From the NCBI GenBank assembly GCA_026986355.1, contig JALSOO010000029.1, positions 1-18,025 of the forward strand: a DNA stretch of 18,025 bases, in the 5' to 3' direction. The position numbers were made by a program, and so were the translations under genes. Shown in pieces: positions 1-8,741 of the stretch (the first letter of the stretch is position 1; the number at the start of each line of letters is the position of its first letter). Source of the DNA: Campylobacteraceae bacterium. GTDB taxonomy: Bacteria > Campylobacterota > Campylobacteria > Campylobacterales > Sulfurovaceae. The notes beneath the pieces are model-generated. The model did not search any database and was not told where the DNA came from. It was given only the letters and a program-made list of their open reading frames with translations.

Positions 1-1619
1 TTAACTCTATCTAGTTCTAAATACCCCTCTACCTGTTTTAGCCCCTCTTTCTTAACACTCTCATAACTATCTGTTTGCTTTCTCCATTTGAGTTCAAACA
101 GATAGTTAAATGGTACTTTTTCATCTCGTCTGTCTAAAATAATATCGGGGTATTTATTGTTTGTTTCAGGTTGCGACTCTATAAAGTAGAAATTTGCAAA
201 GCTTAGAAGTGCTAACGTGATAGATTGGAAATGTTTCTCACTAAAACCTGCGTGGTCTCTGTTAGAGAGCGTTTTTATAACAATATTTAGTCGCTCTTTA
301 AAAGGTTCAATCTTTCCCATTGCCAAATCTATTAAGATAGGAGAAATCTCATCTAACTCTAAACTGTTTCTTCTCTCTATCTCAACAGCAAAGTAGTTAA
401 AGTATAGAATTTTAATCACATAGTTTGGTATCTCAAAGATATATTGTTCTCCAAATAATCTATTTTTGATGGTTATAAATCCCATAGAGTAAAGAAGCGT
501 TATAAAATCATCTTGTGTAAAACTCTTTTCTAAATCGTATCGGTCATTTATTGCTCCGATAATCTCTCCATCTTGGATAAGTTTTTCTAACACTTCATAA
601 TTTTTATGAGTATTTCCAATATTAAAAAGTTTCATAATCGCTCTATAATCACTTGCTACATTGCTATCTAACATCTTAATAGGCATCTCACATCTATCAA
701 AATCATATTGAGAGATAAAGTAATTAACTAAAGTTGCGTTATAGACCCTCTCATTAGCTTGATAGTTAAATAGATAACCGTTATACCAAGTTTTTAGCTT
801 ATCTAAAAGGGCTTGTTTGTCTATATCTTCACATTGCTTAAAGATAGAGTTCTCTAAAGAGTAAGCTACTTCATCTTGTCTGAATCCTGCCATAGCGTTA
901 AACTTTTCACTATTTGAGATATTGCTTACAATATTAAACCCAGAACTTAGGCTATCAAGCGTGATTGGTGTTACTCCTGTAATGAACATCTTTTGTACTG
1001 TACCTGTTTGTGTGGCACTCTTTAAAACTTCATAGAAACTTCTTACAAATCCACCTTTGCTGACGATGTTTAAAAAGTCATTCATACTATGGGCTAAGAT
1101 TGCGTTTGCGAATTGGTCATACTCATCTATTAAAATATAGATTTTATCATTTTTGGTTATTTCTAAAAATCTTCTAATAATAGCCTTTGGGTCATTTAAA
1201 CTTTTTATCTCTTCTTGATATTTTACTTCATAACTATATTTTTTTAGATAACCTAAAATAGCGTTAATAATATTTTGAGAAAAATCATACTTTATCTGTT
1301 CAATCGTTCTATTTTCTACCTCAATCCCACTAAACTCAAAAAAGAGGATTCTAAAACTATTTTTCAATGGTGTTGGGTTAGTTTGTATGTATGTGTTGTG
1401 GAAAACATCATCAAATTCATTAGCAGAGTTCTCATCATAGTAGTATTGAAGTGTTGAGATAAAGAGAGATTTTCCAAAGCGTCTTGGGCGTAAGAAGATT
1501 AGAAAACTCTCATTAGTATTTTCTATTTTCTCTATATACTCTGTTTTATCTATATAAAAATAGTCTCTATTTATTTTAACTTTTCTAAAATTGCTTTCGC
1601 CATATATTATCTTTTTCAT
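1..1619 (-). CDS. AAA-ATPase-like protein with C-terminal PD-(D/E)XK nuclease-like domain (3' end outside window)
   Basis: The frame is open for 539 codons from an ATG at 1619 and runs off the left edge; GAGATAGGA lies just upstream as a ribosome binding site. Residues 44-51 read RPRRFGKS, the degenerate P-loop typical of the AAA-ATPase-like family usually fused to a PD-(D/E)XK domain. Residues 161-168 (YILIDEYD) form the Walker B. Near the end, P491-D492 followed by E509-L-K511 gives the PD...ExK signature, so the nuclease-like domain is almost complete and little is missing. Members of this family are often multicopy and patchily distributed, and their biochemical role is poorly defined; a DNA-related or defence role is only inference. 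It is separated from mobA by 278 bp and lacks a visible partner gene, so it looks like an accessory insertion at the edge of a core region. Confidence 0.85.
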   Translation of the reverse strand, partial: MKKIIYGESNFRKVKINRDYFYIDKTEYIEKIENTNESFLIFLRPRRFGKSLFISTLQYYYDENSANEFDDVFHNTYIQTNPTPLKNSFRILFFEFSGIEVENRTIEQIKYDFSQNIINAILGYLKKYSYEVKYQEEIKSLNDPKAIIRRFLEITKNDKIYILIDEYDQFANAILAHSMNDFLNIVSKGGFVRSFYEVLKSATQTGTVQKMFITGVTPITLDSLSSGFNIVSNISNSEKFNAMAGFRQDEVAYSLENSIFKQCEDIDKQALLDKLKTWYNGYLFNYQANERVYNATLVNYFISQYDFDRCEMPIKMLDSNVASDYRAIMKLFNIGNTHKNYEVLEKLIQDGEIIGAINDRYDLEKSFTQDDFITLLYSMGFITIKNRLFGEQYIFEIPNYVIKILYFNYFAVEIERRNSLELDEISPILIDLAMGKIEPFKERLNIVIKTLSNRDHAGFSEKHFQSITLALLSFANFYFIESQPETNNKYPDIILDRRDEKVPFNYLFELKWRKQTDSYESVKKEGLKQVEGYLELDRV

Positions 1620-1722
1620 TTTCCTATCTCTTTTTACATATTATATCTACAATTTTCTAAGAAAAATAGTCGTGAACCTCCATCCCCTAAAGTAATGCCA
1701 ATGAAATAAGCCCAAAAATACC

Positions 1723-1738
1723 CTACTAATTTTAGTAG
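1723..1738. terminator. Weak AT-rich hairpin between mobA and the AAA-ATPase gene
   Basis: CTACTA at 1723-1728 pairs with TAGTAG at 1733-1738 around a 4-nt loop. On the minus strand it is followed by GGTATTTTT, so it could end the mobA transcript. The stem is short and poor in GC. The remainder of the 278-bp gap shows no gene. Confidence 0.25.
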
Positions 1739-1897
1739 TGCTTTTCATTTATCACTACTTTTACCACACCCTAAAAAGAGAGAGATTGACATAATACTTG
1801 TTAATTAAAAATAATCTATTCATCTATATAACTTTTATTGAAATATTATATTATATTATCTAATAGATTAAAATTTGTATAGTTTTGTATCTTTTTA

Positions 1898-2470
1898 TTA
1901 AAAATTATTTGATTTTTTAGCTATTTTATAATCTTTTGGATAGTTTAGATTTATAAATAATCTCTCTTTTTGAAATAGAACTTTTTGAGTAAGGCTTTTA
2001 TCTAAGATAGTCATGAGTCTATGTCTATTATCTTTTAACATCTCTTTGGCTATTGGTAATATAGTTCGTCTATAGATAGCACAAAGGGGTTCTATACCAT
2101 TGGGAGACTCTGCTACTATAATATCACTCTCTTTTTTTGCACTATTGAATAAGATTTCAAACTGTTTTGGTTGAATAAATGGAGAATCTACACTTAAAAT
2201 AGCTACCTCATCAATATCTTTTAATGTTTCAAATATAGAGATTAAGGCGACTAAAGGAGATGAATTAGCATATATATCTTTTATAATATCTACATCAAAA
2301 TTAAATTTATTATCTTTGGCAGATAGATATACTTTTGAGAAAAAGGGTTTAAATCTTTGATATTGATATTGGGCTAAAGAGTTATAACCTCCAAAGGGTA
2401 AGAGGGCTTTATCTCTTTTCATTCGAGAGCTTTTACCTCCTGCTATGATTACTAGAGTAGAGTTCTTCAA
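1898..2470 (-). CDS. mobA: Molybdenum cofactor guanylyltransferase MobA
   Basis: MobA transfers GMP from GTP to molybdopterin-bound molybdenum in the cytoplasm, making the guanylyl form of the cofactor used by DMSO-reductase-family enzymes such as nitrate reductase and formate dehydrogenase. The 190 residues match the usual family length. The N-terminal nucleotide-binding motif is present at residues 10-28 (AGGKSSRMKRDKALLPFGG), the acidic metal-binding motif is SVD at 93-95, EPLCAIYRR lies at 127-135, and the C-terminal FINLNYPKDY (172-181) matches the family's F-x-N-x-N-x-P-x-D pattern. The start is a TTG at 2470-2468, preceded at about five bases by AGGAG, which overlaps the dacB stop codon; the ATG closer to the Shine-Dalgarno is in a frame that stops at once. 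The gap to dacB is only 8 bp, so it is probably translated from the same transcript. Functionally it is unrelated to dacB. Confidence 0.88.
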   Translation of the reverse strand: MKNSTLVIIAGGKSSRMKRDKALLPFGGYNSLAQYQYQRFKPFFSKVYLSAKDNKFNFDVDIIKDIYANSSPLVALISIFETLKDIDEVAILSVDSPFIQPKQFEILFNSAKKESDIIVAESPNGIEPLCAIYRRTILPIAKEMLKDNRHRLMTILDKSLTQKVLFQKERLFINLNYPKDYKIAKKSNNF

Positions 2471-2478
2471 AGCATCTC

Positions 2479-3876
2479 CTATTGTGTGTCAGCCACCCAT
2501 TCTATAATCGTATCTGCTATCTTATGTCCATACCTTCTAGAGTATTTGTTGTTTACTAAAACAACTACTACATAGAGTTCTCCTGATGCTCCCTCTACAT
2601 AACCTGCTATATTTGATACACCTCTGATTGTACCTGTTTTCATCCATGCTCTACCAAAAACTGTTGAGTATTTAAAACGTCTATGTATCGTACCATCTAT
2701 ACCTGCAATAGAGAGTGTCTGCATCCATCTATGACCATAATTTTGATACCCATCAAGAAGTAGATTTGCCAATGATTGCGCAGTTACTTTAGCTACTCTT
2801 GAGAGACCTGAACCATTCTCTATAAATGTTTTTCCTCTCTCTAAAATATGGTGTCTATTGAGTATTCTCTCTACTGCATTTCTACCTTTTGCTAATGTTC
2901 CTGGTTTGCCATATTCTACAACGCCTAAAGTAAGCATAATCTGTCGTGCAAATAGGTTGTTACTCTTTTTTGCTGTTTGAGCTATAATGCGTTCTAAAGG
3001 TTCTGAAGTATGAGAAAATAGATATTTAGCACTTTTAGGTGTTCTTCTTAGTTTCATCTTTCCAGAGTATTTGATACCACTCTTTTTTATCTTATCTTTT
3101 AGCGTATAATAGAAGGATAGATGTGATTTAGTGATAACTTTACATACTCTTCTTTTCCCACAATGTTTTGATAATTTACCTGAAAATATAATGTTTCTGT
3201 TCTTTATAGATACTCTCGGCCATGAACGACTGCCTCTACATGAACCATTGGTTATTTTCATTCTATTTATTACGTTATAGCTTAGGTCTGGTATATCTTT
3301 GGTTGTGTATATTTTACCTCCTTTAGGAGATACACAGACAGTACTTTTACGTTGATTAAACATTAATGCATCTGGCATAGCATTGTAGGGGCTATAACGG
3401 TTTTTATCAAATCCAGAGTTGTTTTTACTACTTATTCTAAATATGCTTTTATCTAAGATAATATTACCTGTAATACGCTTGATACCTTGATTGTGAAGTT
3501 TATTTACTATGGAGTCAACATCACTTGTTTTTAGAGTAGGGTCTCCTCCTGCTTTTACAATTAAATCGCCTCTTAATACACCTCTTCTAATTGTTCCCGT
3601 ATAGTAAAATTTTGTCTCCCAACGATAATCAAATCCCAATCTCATAAGAGATGCGTAGGTTGTCAAAATCTTAATAACAGATGCAGGAGTACGTTTTTTA
3701 TGTGCGTACCAAGAGACCAAAGGGGTAGAACTAGAAGTTGATTGAATAAAAATACTATAACTGTTTTTATTTAAAGGAATTGTAGATATTTGTTCTTTTA
3801 AATCATAAGGAATAGTAGCTGAAAATAGCTGTGTTGAGTAGATTAATGCTAATAGCAAGAGTTTTATTTTGTTCAC
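2479..3876 (-). CDS. dacB: D-alanyl-D-alanine carboxypeptidase/endopeptidase, PBP4 type (peptidase family S13)
   Basis: This periplasmic penicillin-binding protein removes the terminal D-Ala of peptidoglycan stem peptides and cleaves D-Ala-mDAP cross-links. Residues 1-20 form a signal peptide with a hydrophobic core ending in FSA. All three active-site motifs are visible: S66-V-I-K69 (nucleophile and general base), S305-N-N307, and K413-T-G415 in WMKTGTIRG. NGSGLSR at 354-360 is another S13 hallmark. The long segment between the first two motifs is the insertion typical of PBP4 and separates it from PBP5-type enzymes. Its 465 residues are normal for the family. The start is GTG at 3876, with AAAGG six bases upstream. 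A 78-bp gap from the upstream gene could hold its own promoter, but no clear one is visible. mobA follows after 8 bp. Confidence 0.92.
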   Translation of the reverse strand: MNKIKLLLLALIYSTQLFSATIPYDLKEQISTIPLNKNSYSIFIQSTSSSTPLVSWYAHKKRTPASVIKILTTYASLMRLGFDYRWETKFYYTGTIRRGVLRGDLIVKAGGDPTLKTSDVDSIVNKLHNQGIKRITGNIILDKSIFRISSKNNSGFDKNRYSPYNAMPDALMFNQRKSTVCVSPKGGKIYTTKDIPDLSYNVINRMKITNGSCRGSRSWPRVSIKNRNIIFSGKLSKHCGKRRVCKVITKSHLSFYYTLKDKIKKSGIKYSGKMKLRRTPKSAKYLFSHTSEPLERIIAQTAKKSNNLFARQIMLTLGVVEYGKPGTLAKGRNAVERILNRHHILERGKTFIENGSGLSRVAKVTAQSLANLLLDGYQNYGHRWMQTLSIAGIDGTIHRRFKYSTVFGRAWMKTGTIRGVSNIAGYVEGASGELYVVVVLVNNKYSRRYGHKIADTIIEWVADTQ

Positions 3877-3954
3877 AAAATACCTTTAGAAAGTAATATC
3901 ATTTTACTATGCATTATCTTAATCAAAAATTACTTTAAAAGGCTATAATTTAGC

Positions 3955-4296
3955 TTAACATACCAACCAATTTTCCATTTTAAACACATCATGTGTACAA
4001 GGGATACTTTTCCAACCACTAGCATCAAGATACATCATCTTACCTCCAAAATATCCAACCAAATACATCTCTTTGTAAATGGGGTACATTCCACCTGAAA
4101 ACATAGTAAATATATCTTCATAAGAGTTTGGGTGTTTATAGTTTTCAAAGTCCAAAGAGTGTAGTACAATAAGTGCATATTTTAGCATCTCATTTTTAAT
4201 CATTTTAGGAGATAGAGAGTAGTATGAGGGGTAAGTAACAGATGGGTCTTCTAAGAGTTCAGAGATATATAAACGCTCTTTTTTCTTTTGGTACAT
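3955..4296 (-). CDS. Conserved-context hypothetical protein, 113 residues
   Basis: I do not recognise this protein. It starts with ATG two bases after the recJ stop codon, so it is almost certainly cotranscribed with recJ and probably translationally coupled; no strong Shine-Dalgarno is seen. It has no signal peptide or membrane segment and looks like a small soluble protein. It is rich in tyrosine (13 of 113 residues), begins with a lysine-rich stretch (residues 4-6) and ends in WLVC. The middle contains FSGGMYPIYKEMYLVGYFGG (66-85), whose glycine and aromatic spacing suggests beta strands. The other ORF across this stretch, on the plus strand, overlaps recJ and lacks family features, so the minus-strand reading is preferred. 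A role near RecJ in DNA repair is possible but is only inferred from position. Confidence 0.7.
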   Translation of the reverse strand: MYQKKKERLYISELLEDPSVTYPSYYSLSPKMIKNEMLKYALIVLHSLDFENYKHPNSYEDIFTMFSGGMYPIYKEMYLVGYFGGKMMYLDASGWKSIPCTHDVFKMENWLVC

Positions 4297-4298
4297 AT

Positions 4299-5882
4299 TT
4301 AGATTATCTTCTCTATCATCAACTGCAAAGTAACTCTATTGTTAAAATGATTTTCATTAATCTCATAGATAATAGTGGCTTTTTCTCCTATATGAAAAAT
4401 CTCTTTTGTTTTAAAGAGTACTCCTTGTTGGGTAATTCCATTTTGTGAAAAGATAAATCGTCTATGCTCTTTCTCTTTTCCCATATCTTTTACATCTTCG
4501 ATTATAACATTTGAGCTAATAAATTTAGGTCTTGGATTCTCTTGACCATAAGGTTCATAAGATTTCATCATATTTATAAGATTAAAATCTATATCTGAAA
4601 AGGAGAGTTCTCCTAAAATATCAGGGTCAATTAGGTTTTTAGTATAGTTCTCTTTTTTGTAATTTTTATTGATTTCTTCTCTAAATGATTCTAAATTTTC
4701 AGTTGCTAAACTAAGACCTATAGCAGAGTGATGACCACCAAATTTATGAAGTAGAGGACGACATGGTTCGGTAATTTTAAAGAGGTTACAGATATTAAAA
4801 CTTCTACCACTTCCTTTTAACTCTTTATTTTCACTTTTAGTTAAAATGATTGTTGGTTTTTCAAATCTTCTACTTACTCTTGCAGATACTATACCTACTA
4901 CACCCTCATGCCAATTCTCTCCTTTAATAACTAATACCTCATCATTTAAATTAGCTTTTTTAATTGCTTCATCTGTAATCTGTTGTTCAATAACTTTTCG
5001 AGAGTTGTTAAACTCTATTAATCGTTCTAAACGTATTTTGGCATCATATATATTTTCACTTAGAAGAAACTCTACTGACCATTTAGCATCATCCATTCTT
5101 CCAGCAGAGTTTAAAACAGGAGCAATCTGAAATCCTATATCTTCTGCGTTTAATATAACTTTGTCCAATTTCTCCATAAATGCTTTTATAGCAGGTAATT
5201 TTGAACGATTCAATAGTTTTAGACCTGCTTTTACCATAGCACGATTAATATGTTGCAGAGGCATCATATCAGCGATGATTGCAATAGAGGCTAACCCAAT
5301 GTATGGCTTGATGTCTATTTCGCTCTTTAAAGCCCCATTAAGTGACGCTATGAGGTACCATGCTATCTGTGCACCACACACTTCTGAGTATGGAAAAGTA
5401 CAATCTTCTTGTTTTTGGTTTATAATCGCATAAGCCTCTGGAGGAGTAGCAGGTACTATGTGATGGTCTGTTATGATTAAATCAATATTTTTCTCTTTAC
5501 AAAGCTTTGAAGCATAAACAGCAGATATTCCGTTATCGACTGTAATAACCAAATCATATCCCTCTACTCTTGGTATTAGATTAGGAGATAGTCCATAACC
5601 GTCTCTAAAGCGATTAGGTATAATCCAATCCAACTCAACTCCAATCTCATTAAAAAACATCTTCATCAAAGTGGTAGAGGTAACACCATCTACATCATAA
5701 TCTCCTATAAGCATAATTTTTTCGTTGTTATTAATAGCTCTTACTATTCGAGTAGTAGCTCTCTCCATATCTTTGAAAGTTGATGGTTTTGGTAAATCAG
5801 CTAATGAGAGAAATCCGTTTATAAAAAAACGTTCCTCTAATTTTTTTTGAATCTCTCTTGGAGTTATATTTAAATATGACAT
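4299..5882 (-). CDS. recJ: Single-stranded-DNA-specific 5'-3' exonuclease RecJ
   Basis: RecJ degrades single-stranded DNA 5'-3' in mismatch repair, base excision repair and recombination. The DHH phosphoesterase motifs are all present: D61-Y-D63-V-D65 (motif I), VDNG at 115-118 (motif II) and TDHH at 138-141 (motif III), which together bind the catalytic Mn/Mg ions. The DHHA1 half carries WHEGVVGIVSARVSRRF and then GSGRSFNICNLF, which binds the substrate strand. At 527 residues it is shorter than the E. coli enzyme (about 577) and close to Campylobacterota versions. The ATG at 5882 lies 12 bp after the pyrG stop codon; the intervening bases have no strong Shine-Dalgarno, which suggests coupling to pyrG translation. 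The pyrG-recJ pair also occurs in Campylobacter jejuni, as far as I recall. Confidence 0.95.
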   Translation of the reverse strand: MSYLNITPREIQKKLEERFFINGFLSLADLPKPSTFKDMERATTRIVRAINNNEKIMLIGDYDVDGVTSTTLMKMFFNEIGVELDWIIPNRFRDGYGLSPNLIPRVEGYDLVITVDNGISAVYASKLCKEKNIDLIITDHHIVPATPPEAYAIINQKQEDCTFPYSEVCGAQIAWYLIASLNGALKSEIDIKPYIGLASIAIIADMMPLQHINRAMVKAGLKLLNRSKLPAIKAFMEKLDKVILNAEDIGFQIAPVLNSAGRMDDAKWSVEFLLSENIYDAKIRLERLIEFNNSRKVIEQQITDEAIKKANLNDEVLVIKGENWHEGVVGIVSARVSRRFEKPTIILTKSENKELKGSGRSFNICNLFKITEPCRPLLHKFGGHHSAIGLSLATENLESFREEINKNYKKENYTKNLIDPDILGELSFSDIDFNLINMMKSYEPYGQENPRPKFISSNVIIEDVKDMGKEKEHRRFIFSQNGITQQGVLFKTKEIFHIGEKATIIYEINENHFNNRVTLQLMIEKII

Positions 5883-5894
5883 GGTTCTATTATA

Positions 5895-7529
5895 CTATTT
5901 GCTTTTATTCTCTAAAGCACTCTTAACAAAAGCTAAGATAGAAGGATTGGGTGCTTTTAGTCTTGATGTAAATTCAGGATGAAATTGAACTCCTAAGAAC
6001 CAAGGGTGGTCTTTTACTTCAACAGCTTCTATTAAACCATTAGACTCTCCTGTAATCTCCATACCGTTTAGTTCTAAAGCTTCTCGATATTGAGGGTTAG
6101 CTTCATATCTGTGTCTATGACGTTCAAAGATAGTCGATGCTCCATAAGCTTTACGAAGATTTGAGCCCTCTTTTGTATCACATTCGTATTCTCCTAAACG
6201 CATTGTTCCTCCCATAGGAGATGTAGTAGTACGAATCTGTTTAGCTCCATTAGAATCTATAAACTCATCAATTAAAAAGATAATTGGATTTTTAGTATCT
6301 GGATCAAATTCTATAGAATTTACATCTTCTAATTTTAAAACGTTTCTTCCAAACTCAACCATAGCTAGTTGCATTCCTAAACAGATTCCTAAAAAAGGAA
6401 TTTTGTTTTCACGAGCATATTGAATAGCTTGAATCTTTCCCTCTACACCACGTTCTCCAAAACCACCTGCAACCAATATAGCATCACAATCTATTAAGAA
6501 CTTCTTAGGATAGTTATTCTCTATCTTTTCGCTATCTACCCATTTAATTTGAACTTTGGTATCAAGATTAGCTCCTGCATGTATTAAAGCCTCTGTTAGT
6601 GATTTATATGACTCTTTTAAATCTAAGTATTTACCTACAAAGGCTATTGTAGTTGTTTTAGTTGGTTGTATGATTTTATGTACCAAATCTGACCAAAGTT
6701 TCATATCTGGTTTTAACTCTGGTAGTTTTAACTCTTTTGCAATAGGTTCTAAAATATTTTGTTTCATAAAGTTTATAGGAACTTGATAGATTGTAGGAGC
6801 ATCAACAGCTTCTATTACAGAATCTTCATCTACATCACATGTATAAGCAATTTTTCTTTTAATCTCTGTAGGTATTATCTCTTCTCCACGTAGTATCAAC
6901 ATTTGAGGTGTTATACCTATACGTCTTAACTCTTGAACAGAGTGTTGAGTTGGTTTTGTCTTTAACTCTCCTGCTGTACGAATATAAGGAAGAAGAGTAA
7001 CATGAATATTCATTAGGTTATCTTTACCTAATTCATGTTTCATCTGTCTAATTGTTTCAAGAAAAGGCATTCCTTCCATATCTCCTGTTGTTCCACCAAG
7101 TTCAACTATCAAAATATCTTTACCTTCTCCAGCTTTTATAATTCTCTCTTTTATCTCGTTAGTGATATGAGGAACTATCTGAATAGTCTTTCCAAGGTAT
7201 TTACCTTCTCGTTCATTCTCTATAACTCTTTTATATATCTGACCTGTAGTAAAATTATTGTTTCTAGTAAGAGCAGTATCTAAAAATCTCTCATAGTGTC
7301 CTAAATCCAAATCAGTCTCTGCACCATCTTTTGTTACAAAGACCTCACCGTGCTCTAAAGGAGACATTGTCCCTGGGTCGACATTTATATAGGGGTCAAG
7401 CTTTAAAACAGCTACACGCTCTCCTGAGTGCTTTAAAAGCGTCCCTATACTAGCTGCTGTAATACCTTTTCCTAAAGAGCTTAATACTCCACCTGTGACA
7501 AATATGTATTTGGTATGGATTGTTGACAT
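5895..7529 (-). CDS. pyrG: CTP synthase (glutamine-hydrolysing) PyrG
   Basis: PyrG makes CTP from UTP, ATP and glutamine-derived ammonia, the last step of pyrimidine nucleotide synthesis. The N-terminal synthase domain has the P-loop GGVLSSLGKGI (residues 13-23) and the DPYINVDPGTMSP segment. The C-terminal class I glutamine amidotransferase domain shows GGFGERG, the nucleophile C383 in GICLGMQLA, and H517 and E519 in GVQFHPEFTSR. I place the start at the ATG at 7529 (544 residues, close to the 545 of E. coli). The longer frame begins at a TTG at 7556 that has no Shine-Dalgarno and overlaps a consensus -10 box, whereas the ATG is preceded by AGGA at a workable distance. recJ follows after 12 bp and dnaN lies 69 bp upstream. 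Confidence 0.96.
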   Translation of the reverse strand: MSTIHTKYIFVTGGVLSSLGKGITAASIGTLLKHSGERVAVLKLDPYINVDPGTMSPLEHGEVFVTKDGAETDLDLGHYERFLDTALTRNNNFTTGQIYKRVIENEREGKYLGKTIQIVPHITNEIKERIIKAGEGKDILIVELGGTTGDMEGMPFLETIRQMKHELGKDNLMNIHVTLLPYIRTAGELKTKPTQHSVQELRRIGITPQMLILRGEEIIPTEIKRKIAYTCDVDEDSVIEAVDAPTIYQVPINFMKQNILEPIAKELKLPELKPDMKLWSDLVHKIIQPTKTTTIAFVGKYLDLKESYKSLTEALIHAGANLDTKVQIKWVDSEKIENNYPKKFLIDCDAILVAGGFGERGVEGKIQAIQYARENKIPFLGICLGMQLAMVEFGRNVLKLEDVNSIEFDPDTKNPIIFLIDEFIDSNGAKQIRTTTSPMGGTMRLGEYECDTKEGSNLRKAYGASTIFERHRHRYEANPQYREALELNGMEITGESNGLIEAVEVKDHPWFLGVQFHPEFTSRLKAPNPSILAFVKSALENKSK

Positions 7530-7555
7530 TAACGAAGTTCCTATTTTTTTATCCA

Positions 7556-7564
7556 ATTATAACA
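7556..7564 (-). promoter_or_regulatory. Extended -10 promoter for pyrG (and probably the genes behind it)
   Basis: Read on the minus strand, TGTTATAAT at 7564-7556 is a perfect extended -10 element (TGnTATAAT). No good -35 lies 17 bp upstream, as is common for Campylobacterota sigma-70 promoters. Transcription would start about 20 bases before the chosen pyrG ATG and probably runs on into recJ and the 113-residue gene. Confidence 0.55.
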
Positions 7565-7598
7565 TAAAGCCACTTTCTCTTTTAGTCTCTCTACGCTA

Positions 7599-8666
7599 TT
7601 AAGCGATTATTGGCATAACTACGGTTATAAACTCTTTGTCTTGTAGAGTAAATGGAACTGTTGATTCATTTAATAGAATTTGAAAACTATTATCTTCTAC
7701 TTGTCCTATAAAGTCTAATAGATAACGACTATTTACATTGAGTTCAAACTCTTCTTTTATTCCTGTATTTATAACTATCTCTGTCTTAGCATCTAAGTTA
7801 TCAGGAGTAAGAGAGTTAAAGCGTATTGTATCACTAGAGAATATTATCTTTATCTCTGGTGATATAGTTGTTATTAGCTTAATAGCATCAATCATCTCTC
7901 TTTTAGGAAGATTAATAGTCAATCTAGCTTCTGATGGAATAATACGTTGATAATCAGGATATTTACCGTTAATCAATTTCGTATAGAAATAATAATCACT
8001 ATTTTCAATAATCAAGTTTGTCTCATCGTAATAGATGTTAATCTGATTAATAAAAAGTTTTTGTATTTCTAAAATAGCTTTTTTAGGAATTATGATAGAG
8101 AACTCTTTCTCGTTTAGATTTGGAATAGAGAGAACAGATAATCTTCTAGTATCTGTACCAACAAGTTTTGTTGAGTCTCTTTTGATATTTAACAAAGCTC
8201 CATTAAGTTCAATCTTTGGATTATTATTATCAATAGAGGAAGATATTTTTTTTAGACCTCTAATTAGACTTATTGAATCTAAAGTTATATTACTCTTATT
8301 CTCAATTAACGGAAATTTTGGATAATTAGAACTATCAAATATTGGTAGTTTAAATTTTGTTCTATTTTGTTTAATATTTATATAGTTCCCTATTAGTTCT
8401 AAAATAATCTCTTCATCTTTTAAAATACGAATAATCTCTAAAAGCTTTTTACCATTAGCTGTAAAAGAACCTTCATGTTCAATAACCATATTGGTTGTTG
8501 TAATAGACAAACCAATCTCTTCATCTGTAGATTTGATAATACACTTATCGTTTTGAGTTTCAAAATAGATATGTGATGTTATTTGAGTTGCATCTTTTTT
8601 CTCCAAAAAGGGTTGTAGGTTTATGAGGATAGATTCAATCAATAGCTTCTTCACTCGAATTTTCAT
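7599..8666 (-). CDS. dnaN: DNA polymerase III beta subunit (sliding clamp) DnaN
   Basis: DnaN is the ring-shaped processivity clamp that tethers DNA polymerase III and many repair proteins to DNA. The 355 residues fit the three-domain clamp. The N-terminus (MKIRVKKLLIESILINLQPF), the ELNVNSRYLLDFIG segment of domain III and the C-terminal TVVMPIIA, which corresponds to the VMPMRL-type end lining the protein-binding pocket of other clamps, are recognisable. The ATG at 8666 is preceded at five bases by GGAG, which settles the start. The gene lies on the far side of the origin from dnaA and in the same direction, the standard dnaA-dnaN order but with about 1.19 kb between them. A possible dnaA terminator in that gap and the long distance suggest that dnaN has its own promoter, though none is obvious. 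Confidence 0.96.
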   Translation of the reverse strand: MKIRVKKLLIESILINLQPFLEKKDATQITSHIYFETQNDKCIIKSTDEEIGLSITTTNMVIEHEGSFTANGKKLLEIIRILKDEEIILELIGNYINIKQNRTKFKLPIFDSSNYPKFPLIENKSNITLDSISLIRGLKKISSSIDNNNPKIELNGALLNIKRDSTKLVGTDTRRLSVLSIPNLNEKEFSIIIPKKAILEIQKLFINQINIYYDETNLIIENSDYYFYTKLINGKYPDYQRIIPSEARLTINLPKREMIDAIKLITTISPEIKIIFSSDTIRFNSLTPDNLDAKTEIVINTGIKEEFELNVNSRYLLDFIGQVEDNSFQILLNESTVPFTLQDKEFITVVMPIIA

Positions 8667-8712
8667 TTCGTCTCCGTTTCGTTCGCTTTTCGCTTTTATT
8701 TTCTCTAATAAG

Positions 8713-8730
8713 TAGTAGTAGTAGTAGTAC
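8713..8730 (+). promoter_or_regulatory. Candidate DnaA-trio element
   Basis: Five TAG triplets (8713-8727) and one TAC follow each other without interruption. Read on the minus strand the order is a DnaA box (8750-8742), a weak box-like stretch AATTCACAG, GGG, then TAC/CTA triplets. This is the order described for Bacillus subtilis, where a box and a GC-rich spacer precede 3'-GAT-5' triplets that bind DnaA on single-stranded DNA. The DNA beyond it toward dnaN is only moderately AT-rich, which weakens the case. Confidence 0.5.
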
Positions 8731-8741
8731 CCTGTGAATTA

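Noticed and set aside
1275..1457. Plus-strand 60-codon ORF inside the left-end gene.
   Set aside because: It lies antisense within the continuous frame of the AAA-ATPase-like gene, which has clear motifs.
1785..1820. Plus-strand TTGACA with an AT-rich stretch at promoter-like distance.
   Set aside because: There is no plus-strand gene downstream; mobA lies there on the opposite strand, so chance in AT-rich DNA is more likely.
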